This document shows, in pieces, positions 1-7,452 of a DNA stretch of 64,000 bases (position 1 is its first letter; every line of letters begins with the position of its first letter). The notes beneath the pieces are model-generated. The model had not been told where the DNA came from, did no database searches, and saw only the letters and a program-made list of their open reading frames with translations. The stretch is from Sporosarcina obsidiansis (GTDB lineage: Bacteria > Bacillota > Bacilli > Bacillales_A > Planococcaceae), in contig NZ_WHVW01000002.1 in the NCBI RefSeq assembly GCF_009651005.1, positions 248,001 through 312,000 on the forward strand, in the 5' to 3' direction. Position numbers and translations under genes: made by a program.

Positions 1-313
1 AATCGATCGGAGTTTTAGGTGGTTCAGGAATATATAAGCGTTGACCTATCCGCAACACGCCTGCAGGATTAATGGCATTGATCTGCGCAAGCTGTTCGAC
101 TGTCAATCCATACATTTGAGCTATTTTATATAAACTATCCCCTGGCTGTACCCAATAATACGATCCCACAATCGGAATAACTAATGCTTGTCCGATAGCT
201 AAACGTGTTTCGCTTTCTAATTCATTCGCTTGTGCAATTTGTTCGTAAGGAACGCCATACATTTTTCCGATTTCATACAAGCTTTCTCCCTTTTGCACCA
301 CATGGATTTGCAT
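1..313 (-). CDS. sleL: Spore cortex-lytic enzyme SleL/YaaH, N-terminal part (cut by window edge)
   Basis: Reading leftward from the ATG at 313, 104 residues are visible before the window ends. They hold two tandem LysM peptidoglycan-binding repeats: residues 1-47, starting MQIHVVQKGESLYEIG, and about 50-95, starting YYWVQPGDSLYKIAQ. A linker LYIPEPPK follows, as in SleL/YaaH, where a family 18 glycosidase domain comes next. SleL cleaves cortex muramic-lactam peptidoglycan during germination. The ribosome site AAGAAAGGTAG lies upstream of the chosen ATG; the ATG at 318 is out of frame. The catalytic domain is outside the window, so another LysM protein is possible, but the linker match favours SleL. 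It is divergent from a coat protein gene. Confidence 0.7.
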   Translation of the reverse strand, partial: MQIHVVQKGESLYEIGKMYGVPYEQIAQANELESETRLAIGQALVIPIVGSYYWVQPGDSLYKIAQMYGLTVEQLAQINAINPAGVLRIGQRLYIPEPPKTPID

Positions 314-506
314 GCCATTCAACTACCTTTCTTATATTCTCTTACCAAGGTATTGTCGAAAGAAGATTTTTATGCATAGCTTGCAAAGTTAAAAAACAAA
401 ATCACAGGGTTACTTAACTATTTGCCTGTCCATTTTAAGCTGTATAAAATCACATTTCCTCCGCATACTACCGTTGAGGTAAAAGACTATTAAGGAGGAA
501 ATTTAT

Positions 507-1136
507 TTGACCAATCAATTTGAGACATCCCAACACATGCAGGATGGTGCAGTTACACCTGCTATGAACCACGGCGGTCACGAACTTTTTGACGTTCACG
601 AAGTATTAAACACTACTGTAGGCGCCTTGAATCAATCCATGATACTTCGTCCCTTTGTAAAAGATCCCGAGCTCCTAGATATTTTGGACCGTCAGTATCG
701 TTTTATGCTGGATGAATATAACATTACCGTGGAATGCTTCAAAACCGGGAAGGACCCTTCTCACCCTACACAACGATATCAAATGCAGGCAAAGAGCGAC
801 TTTGTATATGGAATGAAAGAAAAAGCTCCTTCCAAGCCTATTCAATCAACAACAGAAATATCCGATGAAATTATTTCTGGATTCTTGTTAGGAAGCTTAA
901 AAGCAGGAGCAACTGGAAAAGCGGGCGCTGCTTTAGAAATCTGTAACCCAGTAGTTCGTCGAGTAGTTGCGGATTCCATACCAAACTGTATTGAAATGGC
1001 CTATGAATTAGCCATTTATCAAAACAAGCACCATTATTATCAAGTGCCTCAGCTACAAACACAAGACATGCAAATGCTGTTAAATTCCTTTGCCCCATCA
1101 CAAGGTCAACCTGGCATGCCAAAAAACATTCAATAA
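507..1136 (+). CDS. Spore coat protein, CotF-like (coat F domain)
   Basis: A 209-residue protein with a TTG start 8 bases after a perfect AAGGAGG site (492-498). The conserved core, about residues 25-185, is helical and starts HEVLNTTVGALNQSM, typical of the coat F family of structural spore coat proteins. The N terminus (His, Gln, Gly rich) and C terminus (PSQGQPGMPKNIQ) are low complexity, as usual for coat proteins. It is expected in the spore coat, with no enzymatic motif seen. It is divergent from the SleL-like gene across about 190 bp, so both may be switched on by mother-cell sigma factors (inference). It ends with its own terminator. Confidence 0.75.
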   Translation: MTNQFETSQHMQDGAVTPAMNHGGHELFDVHEVLNTTVGALNQSMILRPFVKDPELLDILDRQYRFMLDEYNITVECFKTGKDPSHPTQRYQMQAKSDFVYGMKEKAPSKPIQSTTEISDEIISGFLLGSLKAGATGKAGAALEICNPVVRRVVADSIPNCIEMAYELAIYQNKHHYYQVPQLQTQDMQMLLNSFAPSQGQPGMPKNIQ

Positions 1137-1148
1137 ATCCGCAACTTT

Positions 1149-1180
1149 GCAGATGGAGAACTCTCTCCCTCTGCTTTTTT
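1149..1180 (+). terminator. Rho-independent terminator of the coat protein gene
   Basis: An inverted repeat (GCAGA-GGAGA arm with TCTCC-TCTGC arm and a 4-base loop) followed by six T, 13 bases after the coat gene stop. Confidence 0.8.
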
Positions 1181-1240
1181 GCTTTTCTCCTCATTATATT
1201 TGTATACTGTAAGAACACAGACAAATGGAGGGGTGTAGGA

Positions 1241-1900
1241 ATGAAAGTTGCAATTTTTGATTTTGATGGAACGCTGTATACGAAAGAGACTTTTAAATTG
1301 CTAATGGAACAATTGAAGAAACACCCGATTTATCAACGCTATTACGGGAAGTTTTATCGGTCGATACTACCCTTATATATACGTTACAAGCTGAAATTAC
1401 TCCCCGAAAACGAGATGAAGGAACGATCCATGCGATTATATTTGCAGGCATTGGATACGCTAACGACTTCTCAATTACAGACATACTTCGAAGATATGCA
1501 CGAGGAAATGCTAGGCGATTTCAATGAACAAGTAGTCACACGACTAGCCAGCCATCGTGAAGAAGGATACTATATTTTATTAGTATCTGGTGCTTATACT
1601 CCCTTTTTGACCGCTGTGACGAGCCACTTAACATTTGATAAAATCATTGGCACCGACATTCCGTCAAGTGGCGAACGTATTGCGATGGATCAACCTTTTC
1701 TACATATTCAAGGAGAGCGAAAAAATGAACAAATTTTTCATGTTCTTCAAGGAAAAACGATTGATTGGGATAAGAGCTATGCGTATGGCGACAGTATTTC
1801 AGACTTACCTGTGCTAGAGCAAGTAGGAAATCCAGTTGCCGTGAGGCCCGATACTAAGCTCGCAGCCATTGCCAATCAACGAAACTGGGAAGTGTTATAG
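1241..1900 (+). CDS. HAD-IB family hydrolase (phosphoserine phosphatase-like)
   Basis: A 219-residue soluble protein starting MKVAIFDFDGTLYTKETF, which is HAD motif I (DFDGT, nucleophile Asp8). Motif II is the Ser in LLVSGAYTPF (about 117), and motif IV is YGDSISDLPVL (about 182-192). The spacing and GDSxSDLPxL form place it in subclass IB, together with SerB-type and lipid or nucleotide phosphatases. The substrate cannot be read from sequence. A GGAGG-type site precedes the ATG. It is monocistronic, with a coat gene terminator upstream and a shared convergent terminator downstream. Confidence 0.8.
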   Translation: MKVAIFDFDGTLYTKETFKLLMEQLKKHPIYQRYYGKFYRSILPLYIRYKLKLLPENEMKERSMRLYLQALDTLTTSQLQTYFEDMHEEMLGDFNEQVVTRLASHREEGYYILLVSGAYTPFLTAVTSHLTFDKIIGTDIPSSGERIAMDQPFLHIQGERKNEQIFHVLQGKTIDWDKSYAYGDSISDLPVLEQVGNPVAVRPDTKLAAIANQRNWEVL

Positions 1901-1903
1901 AAA

Positions 1904-1930
1904 AAAGCCCTGAATACGCTTCAGGGCTTT
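1904..1930. terminator. Bidirectional terminator between HAD gene and YetF-domain gene
   Basis: A perfect hairpin, AAAGCCCTGAA-tacgc-TTCAGGGCTTT, between two convergent genes, with A/T runs on both sides so it can stop transcription in either direction. Confidence 0.85.
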
Positions 1931-1948
1931 ACTATGATACCATCTGAT

Positions 1949-2659
1949 TTAAACAGACTTTAGAGAATTGACATACAAACTGCCATCTGTTTGGATTTCT
2001 GCATATAGTACCTGTTCAGGCCTTCCAATACCTTGCTGTTCCAATTGCTGGGTTAGCCATACATCCGTCAGATTCAATTCTCGCATATTCTTTTCCTGCA
2101 CTTTTCCGTCCGTAATTATTTCAGTCGGAATATATTTGGGTAAAGGAGAGGCTGCTTTTACATCTTTCTTCGTAGCATTTTCCTCACTCGGCTTGAGCAT
2201 GACACTTAAATTTCCATTCGTCTCAAAAATAGCATAGTTGACATCTTTCATAGAAAAAACCGATTGTTCACGAAGCATCATATTCAATTCATTAAAGTTT
2301 AGTCGCAACTTACTTAATGATCCTTCAACTATCTTCCCTTTGTCTATTACAATTATTGGTTTATCATCTAGCATCACACGCATTTTTTTCGATTTAAACG
2401 ATAAATAATTTGCCACTATTGTTAACAATGCCCATAAGATCATCCCATATAACCCATTTAGAAAAGGAGTTTCGGATTCCCCTGCTAAATTGGCTGCAAT
2501 TGAGCCGATCGTAATGCCTGTCACATAATGAAAGAAGGTCAGTTGAGACACTTGTTTTTTCCCCATGAATCGAGCTAAAATCAGAAGGACAATAAACGAT
2601 ATGACCGTTCGCAAAGTCATTTCCCAAAACGCCAAATGCCAAAATTCATCAATGTTCAC
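1949..2659 (-). CDS. DUF421/YetF-domain membrane protein
   Basis: A 236-residue protein with three N-terminal membrane helices (about residues 9-32, 36-58, 63-85) followed by a cytoplasmic YetF domain (about 88-235; KPIIVIDKGKIVEGSLSKLR is typical). YetF/DUF421 proteins are common in spore formers, and some affect spore germination; biochemical role unknown. I place the start at a GTG because TGGAGGTGCATGCT lies 5' of it with good spacing. A longer frame from an ATG at 2674 would contain that ribosome site inside the gene and has none of its own. It shares a terminator with the convergent HAD gene. Confidence 0.75.
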   Translation of the reverse strand: MNIDEFWHLAFWEMTLRTVISFIVLLILARFMGKKQVSQLTFFHYVTGITIGSIAANLAGESETPFLNGLYGMILWALLTIVANYLSFKSKKMRVMLDDKPIIVIDKGKIVEGSLSKLRLNFNELNMMLREQSVFSMKDVNYAIFETNGNLSVMLKPSEENATKKDVKAASPLPKYIPTEIITDGKVQEKNMRELNLTDVWLTQQLEQQGIGRPEQVLYAEIQTDGSLYVNSLKSV

Positions 2660-2740
2660 AGCATGCACCTCCATTGGGTGGAGTATGTGTGACTTAGATG
2701 AAATTATACGTTAATTAGGCTGCAAAAGATTCTGTCCCTT

Positions 2741-3649
2741 TCAATTCCAGATGTATGGAGTTTCTTGATAAACATAGTAATTAAGCCAGTTAGAGAATAA
2801 TAAATGCGTATGTGAACGCCATGTATTCATTGGTTCCCTCGTTGGATCATCTTTTGGAAAATAATTTTCTGGCATATCAATATCTAACCCTTTTTGGAGA
2901 TCACGCTCGTATTCCTCAGCCAAGGTATGCGCATCATACTCTAAATGTCCAGTTACCATAATATGTTTTTCATCATTAGAAATTACAATAAATGCACCTG
3001 CATCTTCAGAGACCGAAAGCAGAGTCAAATCTGGATGATTTTCGATTTCTTCAATGGAAACCGCTGTGTAACGTGAATGAGGTGCGAAGAACACATCGTT
3101 GAATCCACGCGCCAGATTGACTGTCTGGTCAGAAATAGCATGTGCAAAAATCCCTGAACACTTCTTTGGTAGTTCATATTTATCAATTCCGTAATGATGA
3201 TATAGCGCTGCTTGTGCTCCCCAACAAATATGGAGGACAGACGTAACATTAGTTTTTGTCCACTCCATTATCTCTTCTAATTCCTTCCAATACACGACAT
3301 CTTCAAACTGCATATGTTCAATAGGCGCTCCTGTAATAATCATTCCGTCAAAACGACGCTGTTTCACATATTCGAAAGTAGTATAAAATGTTTCCAAGTG
3401 CGTCTGGCTCACATTTTTGGAAGCATAGGTAGCCGTATTCAAGAATGTAACATTGACCTGCAACGGTGTATTACCTAGTAGGCGTAGCAACTGCAGTTCC
3501 GTCTTCTCTTTTTCAGGCATTAAATTCAAAATCAGTATGTTTAATGGACGAATATCTTGCTCTGTTGCACGCTCCTCGTCCATAACGAATATTTTTTCCT
3601 CTTTTAGTAATTCACCTGCGGGTAGTTGTTTCGGTATATTAATTGGCAT
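2741..3649 (-). CDS. metA: Homoserine O-acetyltransferase MetA (MetA/HTS family)
   Basis: A 302-residue class I glutamine amidotransferase-fold acyltransferase, the first committed step of methionine synthesis. The catalytic Cys lies in [12 protein letters not shown] and the catalytic His in the [17 protein letters not shown] region. The sequence GAPIE carries Glu where the succinyl-CoA enzyme of E. coli has Gly (GAPLG). That Glu is the known determinant of acetyl-CoA use, so acetylation is predicted rather than succinylation. The start [14 protein letters not shown] is canonical and follows CAAGGAGGAAGAAAC. An upstream in-frame ATG (3673) would bury that site. A SAM-I riboswitch and terminator precede the gene. 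Confidence 0.92.
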   Translation of the reverse strand: MPINIPKQLPAGELLKEEKIFVMDEERATEQDIRPLNILILNLMPEKEKTELQLLRLLGNTPLQVNVTFLNTATYASKNVSQTHLETFYTTFEYVKQRRFDGMIITGAPIEHMQFEDVVYWKELEEIMEWTKTNVTSVLHICWGAQAALYHHYGIDKYELPKKCSGIFAHAISDQTVNLARGFNDVFFAPHSRYTAVSIEEIENHPDLTLLSVSEDAGAFIVISNDEKHIMVTGHLEYDAHTLAEEYERDLQKGLDIDMPENYFPKDDPTREPMNTWRSHTHLLFSNWLNYYVYQETPYIWN

Positions 3650-3707
3650 GTTTCTTCCTCCTTGGCTTTCCATTCTGATACCACGTTTTTAAACAATAAA
3701 TTCGCAA

Positions 3708-3746
3708 TAAAAAATCCCTCTTTTCTTGTAGATAAGAAAATGAGGG
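3708..3746 (-). terminator. SAM riboswitch expression-platform terminator (metA leader)
   Basis: On the minus strand CCCTCATTTTCTT pairs with AAGAAAAGAGGG and is followed by six T. It lies just 3' of the SAM aptamer, so ligand binding would allow this hairpin and stop transcription before metA. Confidence 0.85.
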
Positions 3747-3759
3747 CATTCGTTCACCG

Positions 3760-3866
3760 TTCTTATCTCTCAAGACAACAATCTTGTTGGAGGTAGCACC
3801 TTTCTGTTTACACAGAGGTTGCTGAAGCTTCATCAGGCCAAATCCCTCAGCTTCTCTTGATAAGAA
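3760..3866 (-). promoter_or_regulatory. SAM-I (S-box) riboswitch aptamer upstream of metA
   Basis: The minus strand shows the S-box blocks in order: CTTATCAAGAG, GCTGAGGGA, TTGGCCTGATGAAGC, CAGCAACC, AAGGTGCTACCTCCAACA and the closing CTTGAGAGATAAG. This is the classic four-way-junction SAM-I aptamer. Together with the adjacent terminator it should turn metA off when S-adenosylmethionine is abundant. Confidence 0.95.
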
Positions 3867-3882
3867 ATATTTAATTGTCGCA

Positions 3883-3919
3883 ACTACACTGTAGTGTAAT
3901 TGATTTACTGACTATTATA
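3883..3919 (-). promoter_or_regulatory. Candidate metA promoter -10 with a palindrome near the start site
   Basis: On the minus strand TATAAT (3914-3919) precedes the riboswitch by about 45 bases; the -35 (CTATAC, 17-base spacer) is poor. Between the -10 and the aptamer is the inverted repeat ACTACA-G-TGTAGT (3883-3895, minus-strand reading), in a position suited to an operator or a short 5' stem. The regulator is not known. Confidence 0.4.
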
Positions 3920-3982
3920 ACATTAATAAATTAATTGTATAGAGCTATTTTCAAATATTTCTGCGCATTCTAATCTTGCAAA

Positions 3983-4010
3983 TTGTAAACAGGAATTTTT
4001 TGTGTATAAT
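3983..4010 (+). promoter_or_regulatory. SigmaA-type promoter of the AbrB-family gene
   Basis: TTGTAA, 16-base spacer, TATAAT, about 35 bases upstream of the AbrB-family start codon. Confidence 0.5.
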
Positions 4011-4045
4011 AGGAATTAACAACTACTTACTTTGAGGAGGCTGTC

Positions 4046-4315
4046 ATGAGGTCTTTAGGCATAGTTCGCAAAGTGGATCATCTTGGTAGAATCGTGATTC
4101 CAAAAGAGCTACGAAAGTCTTTGCAAATAGATAAAGGTGACCCTATTGAAATTTTCGCTGAAGATGATCGAATTATTTTAAGAAAGTATCAAGTCAATCG
4201 GGCTTGCTTCGTCACAGGAGAAGTGACAGTTGATAATAAAGAATTATCAAACGGATTATATATAAGTCCGAATGGTGCTAAGGTTCTACTTAAAGAACTT
4301 CAGGATTTCGTATAA
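4046..4315 (+). CDS. AbrB/Abh-family transition-state regulator
   Basis: An 89-residue protein whose first 45 residues (RSLGIVRKVDHLGRIVIP then KELRKSLQIDKGDPIEIF) are the swapped-hairpin SpoVT/AbrB DNA-binding domain, nearly identical in pattern to AbrB and Abh. The C-terminal half (NRACFVTGEV to LLKELQDFV) matches the AbrB multimerisation tail in length and character. AbrB-type proteins repress or tune genes at the transition from growth to stationary phase and sporulation. Whether this is the AbrB or Abh orthologue cannot be told. GAGGAGG is well placed before the ATG, and a sigmaA promoter lies close upstream. Confidence 0.88.
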   Translation: MRSLGIVRKVDHLGRIVIPKELRKSLQIDKGDPIEIFAEDDRIILRKYQVNRACFVTGEVTVDNKELSNGLYISPNGAKVLLKELQDFV

Positions 4316-4321
4316 AAAGAT

Positions 4322-4366
4322 AACCCATCAAATCCATTGCTTATTGAAATGGAATTGATGGGTTTC
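4322..4366. terminator. Bidirectional terminator between AbrB-family and thioredoxin genes
   Basis: A long inverted repeat, AACCCATCAA-TCCATT with AATGGA-TTGATGGGTT, between convergent genes. Confidence 0.8.
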
Positions 4367-4383
4367 TAAAACGCTACGTACTT

Positions 4384-4701
4384 TTACAAACTGTTAATGA
4401 ACTCTTCAATTTCCTCTTTCGTCTTCCGATTCTTGCTGACAAAACGCCCTGTTTCTTTACCTTCACTAAAAGCAACAAAGCTTGGAATTCCGAATATATC
4501 AAGTTGGCTGCATAATTCAATAAACTCGTCACGGTCCACATAAATGAATTCATGTTCTGAGAATTCTGTTTCTATAGTAGGCAAAAATGGTTCGATTACT
4601 TTGCAATCAGGACACCAATCTGCAGAAAATAAGAAAATCACTCGTTCTTCTTGCTTTAACTGCTCGAATTGTTGTAAGGATTCTAATTTTTTCATTTCCA
4701 T
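4384..4701 (-). CDS. Thioredoxin family protein (CPDC active site)
   Basis: A 105-residue single thioredoxin fold without a signal peptide, so cytoplasmic. The active site is SADWCPDCKVIEPF (Cys pair at about 29 and 32), CPDC rather than the CGPC of classical thioredoxin. The cis-Pro loop is IFGIPSFVAF. CPDC proteins of this size are common in Bacillales and are presumed thiol-disulfide oxidoreductases of unknown target. Start: ATGGAAATG gives two candidates after GAGGTG; the first is used. It is monocistronic, with a T-box regulated gene divergent upstream. Confidence 0.85.
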   Translation of the reverse strand: MEMKKLESLQQFEQLKQEERVIFLFSADWCPDCKVIEPFLPTIETEFSEHEFIYVDRDEFIELCSQLDIFGIPSFVAFSEGKETGRFVSKNRKTKEEIEEFINSL

Positions 4702-4903
4702 AACACCTCATTTGTAAAATGTATGGTTCTACTATAACACTCACCTTCAAAAAACTTCACTCCAGACGACTTATCCTATTTACCAACGCTTGGTTGGAAA
4801 AACAACTTATTCTTGATTTTCATTGATTAAACACGAACGTTCACAATTATTTCAATAACTTACGTTCGGATTTAATAGTTCTACACTTTTTTGATGAAAG
4901 TAA

Positions 4904-4931
4904 TTGACAATTACTTTTGACGTGTTATGAT
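4904..4931 (+). promoter_or_regulatory. SigmaA promoter of the serA T-box leader
   Basis: TTGACA, 16-base spacer, TATGAT; transcription would start near 4938, just before the T-box stem I. The preceding stretch 4740-4900 shows no gene, only an isolated inverted repeat CGAACGT/ACGTTCG (4834-4868). Confidence 0.7.
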
Positions 4932-4937
4932 TAGTTC

Positions 4938-5206
4938 TAAATTTAATACACGCAAAACAATTTTGACGAAGACATACCTTCCTGTAAAAATTTTTTAGAG
5001 AGCTGATGACTTGGTGAGAGTCAGTAAATTTTTGGGTTGGTGGCACTTCCGAATTGATCGGCTGAACGTTTTAGTAGGCTAATCCGTCACATGCACGTTA
5101 CGCATGCTGAATGAAGGCTGCTTTGGCAGCAAAACAAGGGTGGTACCGCGTTAGTTTATAGAGCTTTTCGCCCCTTACGTAAGTAAGGGGTGGAAGGCTT
5201 TTTTAT
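4938..5206 (+). promoter_or_regulatory. T-box riboswitch leader of serA
   Basis: The stem I distal motif AGAGAGCTGATGACTTGGTG is at about 4998-5017, the T-box antiterminator AAGGGTGGTACCGCG at 5136-5150, and the terminator GCCCCTTAC-gtaa-GTAAGGGG followed by a T-run at about 5162-5206. Uncharged tRNA would stabilise the antiterminator and allow serA transcription. The specifier triplet is not securely assigned: UCC (serine) at 5048-5050 is one candidate. The tRNA-end bulge reads UGGU, which pairs best with an A discriminator base. An unused AAGGAGG (5216-5222) follows the terminator. Confidence 0.9.
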
Positions 5207-5314
5207 TTTTCCAAAAAGGAGGTTACGAAACACTTTACATACTCAATTAACTGTAGAAAGAACAATAGCTAGAAGAAATTCCAATACAAAGAATTGAAGG
5301 AGAGAATAATTATC

Positions 5315-6901
5315 ATGGCTTTTAAAGTACTTATTAGTGACCCACTTAGCGAGGACGGTATTTTTCCATTACGACAAGCAGAAGGTTTTGAAATTGTAAT
5401 CGATACAGATTTAACACCTGATCAGTTGAAGGATCGGATCAAAGGTTTTGACGCGCTTCTTGTCCGCAGTCAAACAACTGTTACCAAAGAATTATTGGAA
5501 TCAGCCGATCAATTAAAGATCATTGGACGCGCGGGAGTAGGTGTCGATAATATCGACTTGGATGCAGCAACAGAAAAAGGGATCATTGTCGTTAATGCTC
5601 CTGATGGCAACACAAACTCAGCAGCTGAGCATACGGTCGCTATGATGATGGCGATGGCACGTAAGATTCCACAAGCATTCAACTCATTAAAAAACAATAA
5701 ATGGGACAGAAAATCATTTCTGGGTGTGGAATTGAAAAATAAAACACTAGGTATTATCGGTTTAGGTCGAATTGGTGCTGAAGTGGCAAGACGTGCGAAA
5801 GGTCAGCGTATGAGCGTAATCGCGTTTGATCCATACCTAACGGAAGAAGTTGCAAAAAAACTAGGGATTGAAATCGGTACAGTAGATGAAGTCCTAGCAG
5901 CCGCAGACTTCATTACAGTTCACACTCCGCTCCTAAAAGAAACACGCAGAATGATTAATAAAGAAGCATTTGAAAAAATGAAAGACGGTGTACAAATCAT
6001 CAACTGTGCACGCGGTGGAATAATTGACGAAGATGCATTGTATGATGCGATCGTCTCTAAAAAAGTAGCAGGTGCAGCGCTGGATGTATTTGAAGAAGAG
6101 CCATTCTTGGATCACAAATTACTGACATTGCCTGAAGTAATTGCGACACCTCACCTAGGAGCTAGCACATTTGAAGCACAGGAATCTGTTGCAGTTGACG
6201 TTAGCCGTGATGTCGTAAACTTCTTGACAATCGGTTCTGTTCGTAACCCAGTCAACTTGCCTTCTGTTTCTCGTGATGTATTAGCAAAAATCGAACCATT
6301 CTTTGATCTTACAGAGAAACTTGGGGTGTTCCTATCTCAGATCCAAAATGCAGTTATCAAAGAGATCAATATTAATTATGCGGGCGAATTAGCTAATTAT
6401 GATGTGCGCGCATTGACTCGTAATACAGTTAAAGGTTTGTTGAAGCGTAATCTTGGCGAAACAGTCAACGATGTTAACGCAAAACTCTTGGCCGACCGTT
6501 ACGGTATTAAAGTAAATGAGCAAAAAACAACTACAGCTAAAGGATTCTTAAACTTAATTACTGTAGAAGTCATAACAGAAAAAGGCATCCGCAAAGTAGC
6601 AGGTACCCTTCTGAATGGTCTCGGACCTCGTATTGTAAAAGTGGATGATTATGTTGTGGATGCGATTCCTAAAGGCCATTTGTTGTTCATCCGTCACATT
6701 GACCAACCAGGTGCCATCGGTCGTGTAGGTACATTACTTGCTGAAGAAAACATCAACATTGCAGCGATGCAAGTTGGACGTTCTGCTGAAGGCGGAGATG
6801 CAATCATGATGCTGACAGTCGATCATCATGTTGAATCTAGCTCTATTAAGCGCATCAAAGAAGTTCAAAACATTCATGATGCAAAAGCAATTGATCTTTA
6901 A
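5315..6901 (+). CDS. serA: D-3-phosphoglycerate dehydrogenase SerA
   Basis: A 528-residue enzyme oxidising 3-phosphoglycerate to 3-phosphohydroxypyruvate, the first step of serine synthesis. Order: substrate- and NAD-binding domains (1-315) with the Rossmann motif GLGRIGAEVARR (about 146-157), ARGGIIDEDAL with the active-site Arg region, and TPHLGAS with the catalytic His. An intervening ASB domain (about 320-450) and a C-terminal ACT domain (about 455-528; LLFIRHIDQPGAIGRVG) follow. The length matches the Bacillus long-form enzyme. The ATG follows AAGGAGAG; an upstream in-frame TTG (5294) would include that site in the gene. It is transcribed alone behind the T-box. Confidence 0.96.
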   Translation: MAFKVLISDPLSEDGIFPLRQAEGFEIVIDTDLTPDQLKDRIKGFDALLVRSQTTVTKELLESADQLKIIGRAGVGVDNIDLDAATEKGIIVVNAPDGNTNSAAEHTVAMMMAMARKIPQAFNSLKNNKWDRKSFLGVELKNKTLGIIGLGRIGAEVARRAKGQRMSVIAFDPYLTEEVAKKLGIEIGTVDEVLAAADFITVHTPLLKETRRMINKEAFEKMKDGVQIINCARGGIIDEDALYDAIVSKKVAGAALDVFEEEPFLDHKLLTLPEVIATPHLGASTFEAQESVAVDVSRDVVNFLTIGSVRNPVNLPSVSRDVLAKIEPFFDLTEKLGVFLSQIQNAVIKEININYAGELANYDVRALTRNTVKGLLKRNLGETVNDVNAKLLADRYGIKVNEQKTTTAKGFLNLITVEVITEKGIRKVAGTLLNGLGPRIVKVDDYVVDAIPKGHLLFIRHIDQPGAIGRVGTLLAEENINIAAMQVGRSAEGGDAIMMLTVDHHVESSSIKRIKEVQNIHDAKAIDL

Positions 6902-6910
6902 TACCATAAG

Positions 6911-6946
6911 AAAACCAGCTGATTTTTAAAAATCAGCTGGTTTTTT
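6911..6946. terminator. Bidirectional terminator after serA
   Basis: A perfect hairpin, AACCAGCTGATTTTT with AAAATCAGCTGGTT, followed by a T-run; it is shared with the convergent exporter gene. Confidence 0.85.
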
Positions 6947-6947
6947 A

Positions 6948-7394
6948 TTATGAACGATTGACGAAGAAATCGAAACCCATGGCGGTCAGTACACCGAACA
7001 GCAAGCACCATAGAGCAATGCTAATAGCAGACCAAATGGCGGTATTCACTTTATTCGCACCGAAAACTAGACCGATAAAAGCTGCAATATGCGTTCCGAT
7101 CAAAATAGGTCCAGCGAGTGCCAGAACGGGTAAACCATATGTATTCATGATCTTCTCCCCACGTTGCTGACGCTTGGATTCACCTTTCCCTTTTTTCCTG
7201 TTTCTTCGTTCGATCCAATTCTTAATTTGCTGGAAACCGAGAATGAGGAGAAGAACAGTCGCCATATTACCAACAAATGCGAGGGTCATCACCCAGAACG
7301 GAGACAGGCCACGAATAATACCGAGTGGGATGACCAATGCAATTTCAATCCACGGGATCGCAGCCCCTAAAAAAACTAAAAAATAGTCTAGCAT
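6948..7394 (-). CDS. Small multidrug export-family (COG2426) membrane protein
   Basis: A 148-residue integral membrane protein with about four helices: LDYFLVFLGAAIPWIEIALV, WVMTLAFVGNMATVLLLIL, LPVLALAGPILIGTHIAAFI, and the C-terminal WSAISIALWCLLFGVLTAMG. A very basic cytoplasmic loop (RRNRKKGKGESKRQQR) sits in the middle. The topology and G-P-loop pattern fit the small multidrug export family (COG2426), whose substrate specificity is poorly tested. The start follows AAAGGAGGTTCTTC; a longer reading from 7415 would include this site. It may be cotranscribed with the HAD gene upstream (58-bp gap). Confidence 0.75.
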   Translation of the reverse strand: MLDYFLVFLGAAIPWIEIALVIPLGIIRGLSPFWVMTLAFVGNMATVLLLILGFQQIKNWIERRNRKKGKGESKRQQRGEKIMNTYGLPVLALAGPILIGTHIAAFIGLVFGANKVNTAIWSAISIALWCLLFGVLTAMGFDFFVNRS

Positions 7395-7452
7395 GAAGAA
7401 CCTCCTTTGCTGCAAAAATTAATACGACTGTTCAACAATCGGTGAGTGATGC

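Noticed and set aside
871..1224. 117-codon minus-strand ORF antisense to the coat protein gene
   Set aside because: It mirrors the codons of the coat gene and crosses its terminator; no start signal.
4834..4868. Inverted repeat CGAACGT/ACGTTCG resembling a LexA box
   Set aside because: The arms are separated by 21 bases, far from the 4-base gap of the Bacillus LexA site, and no SOS gene is adjacent.
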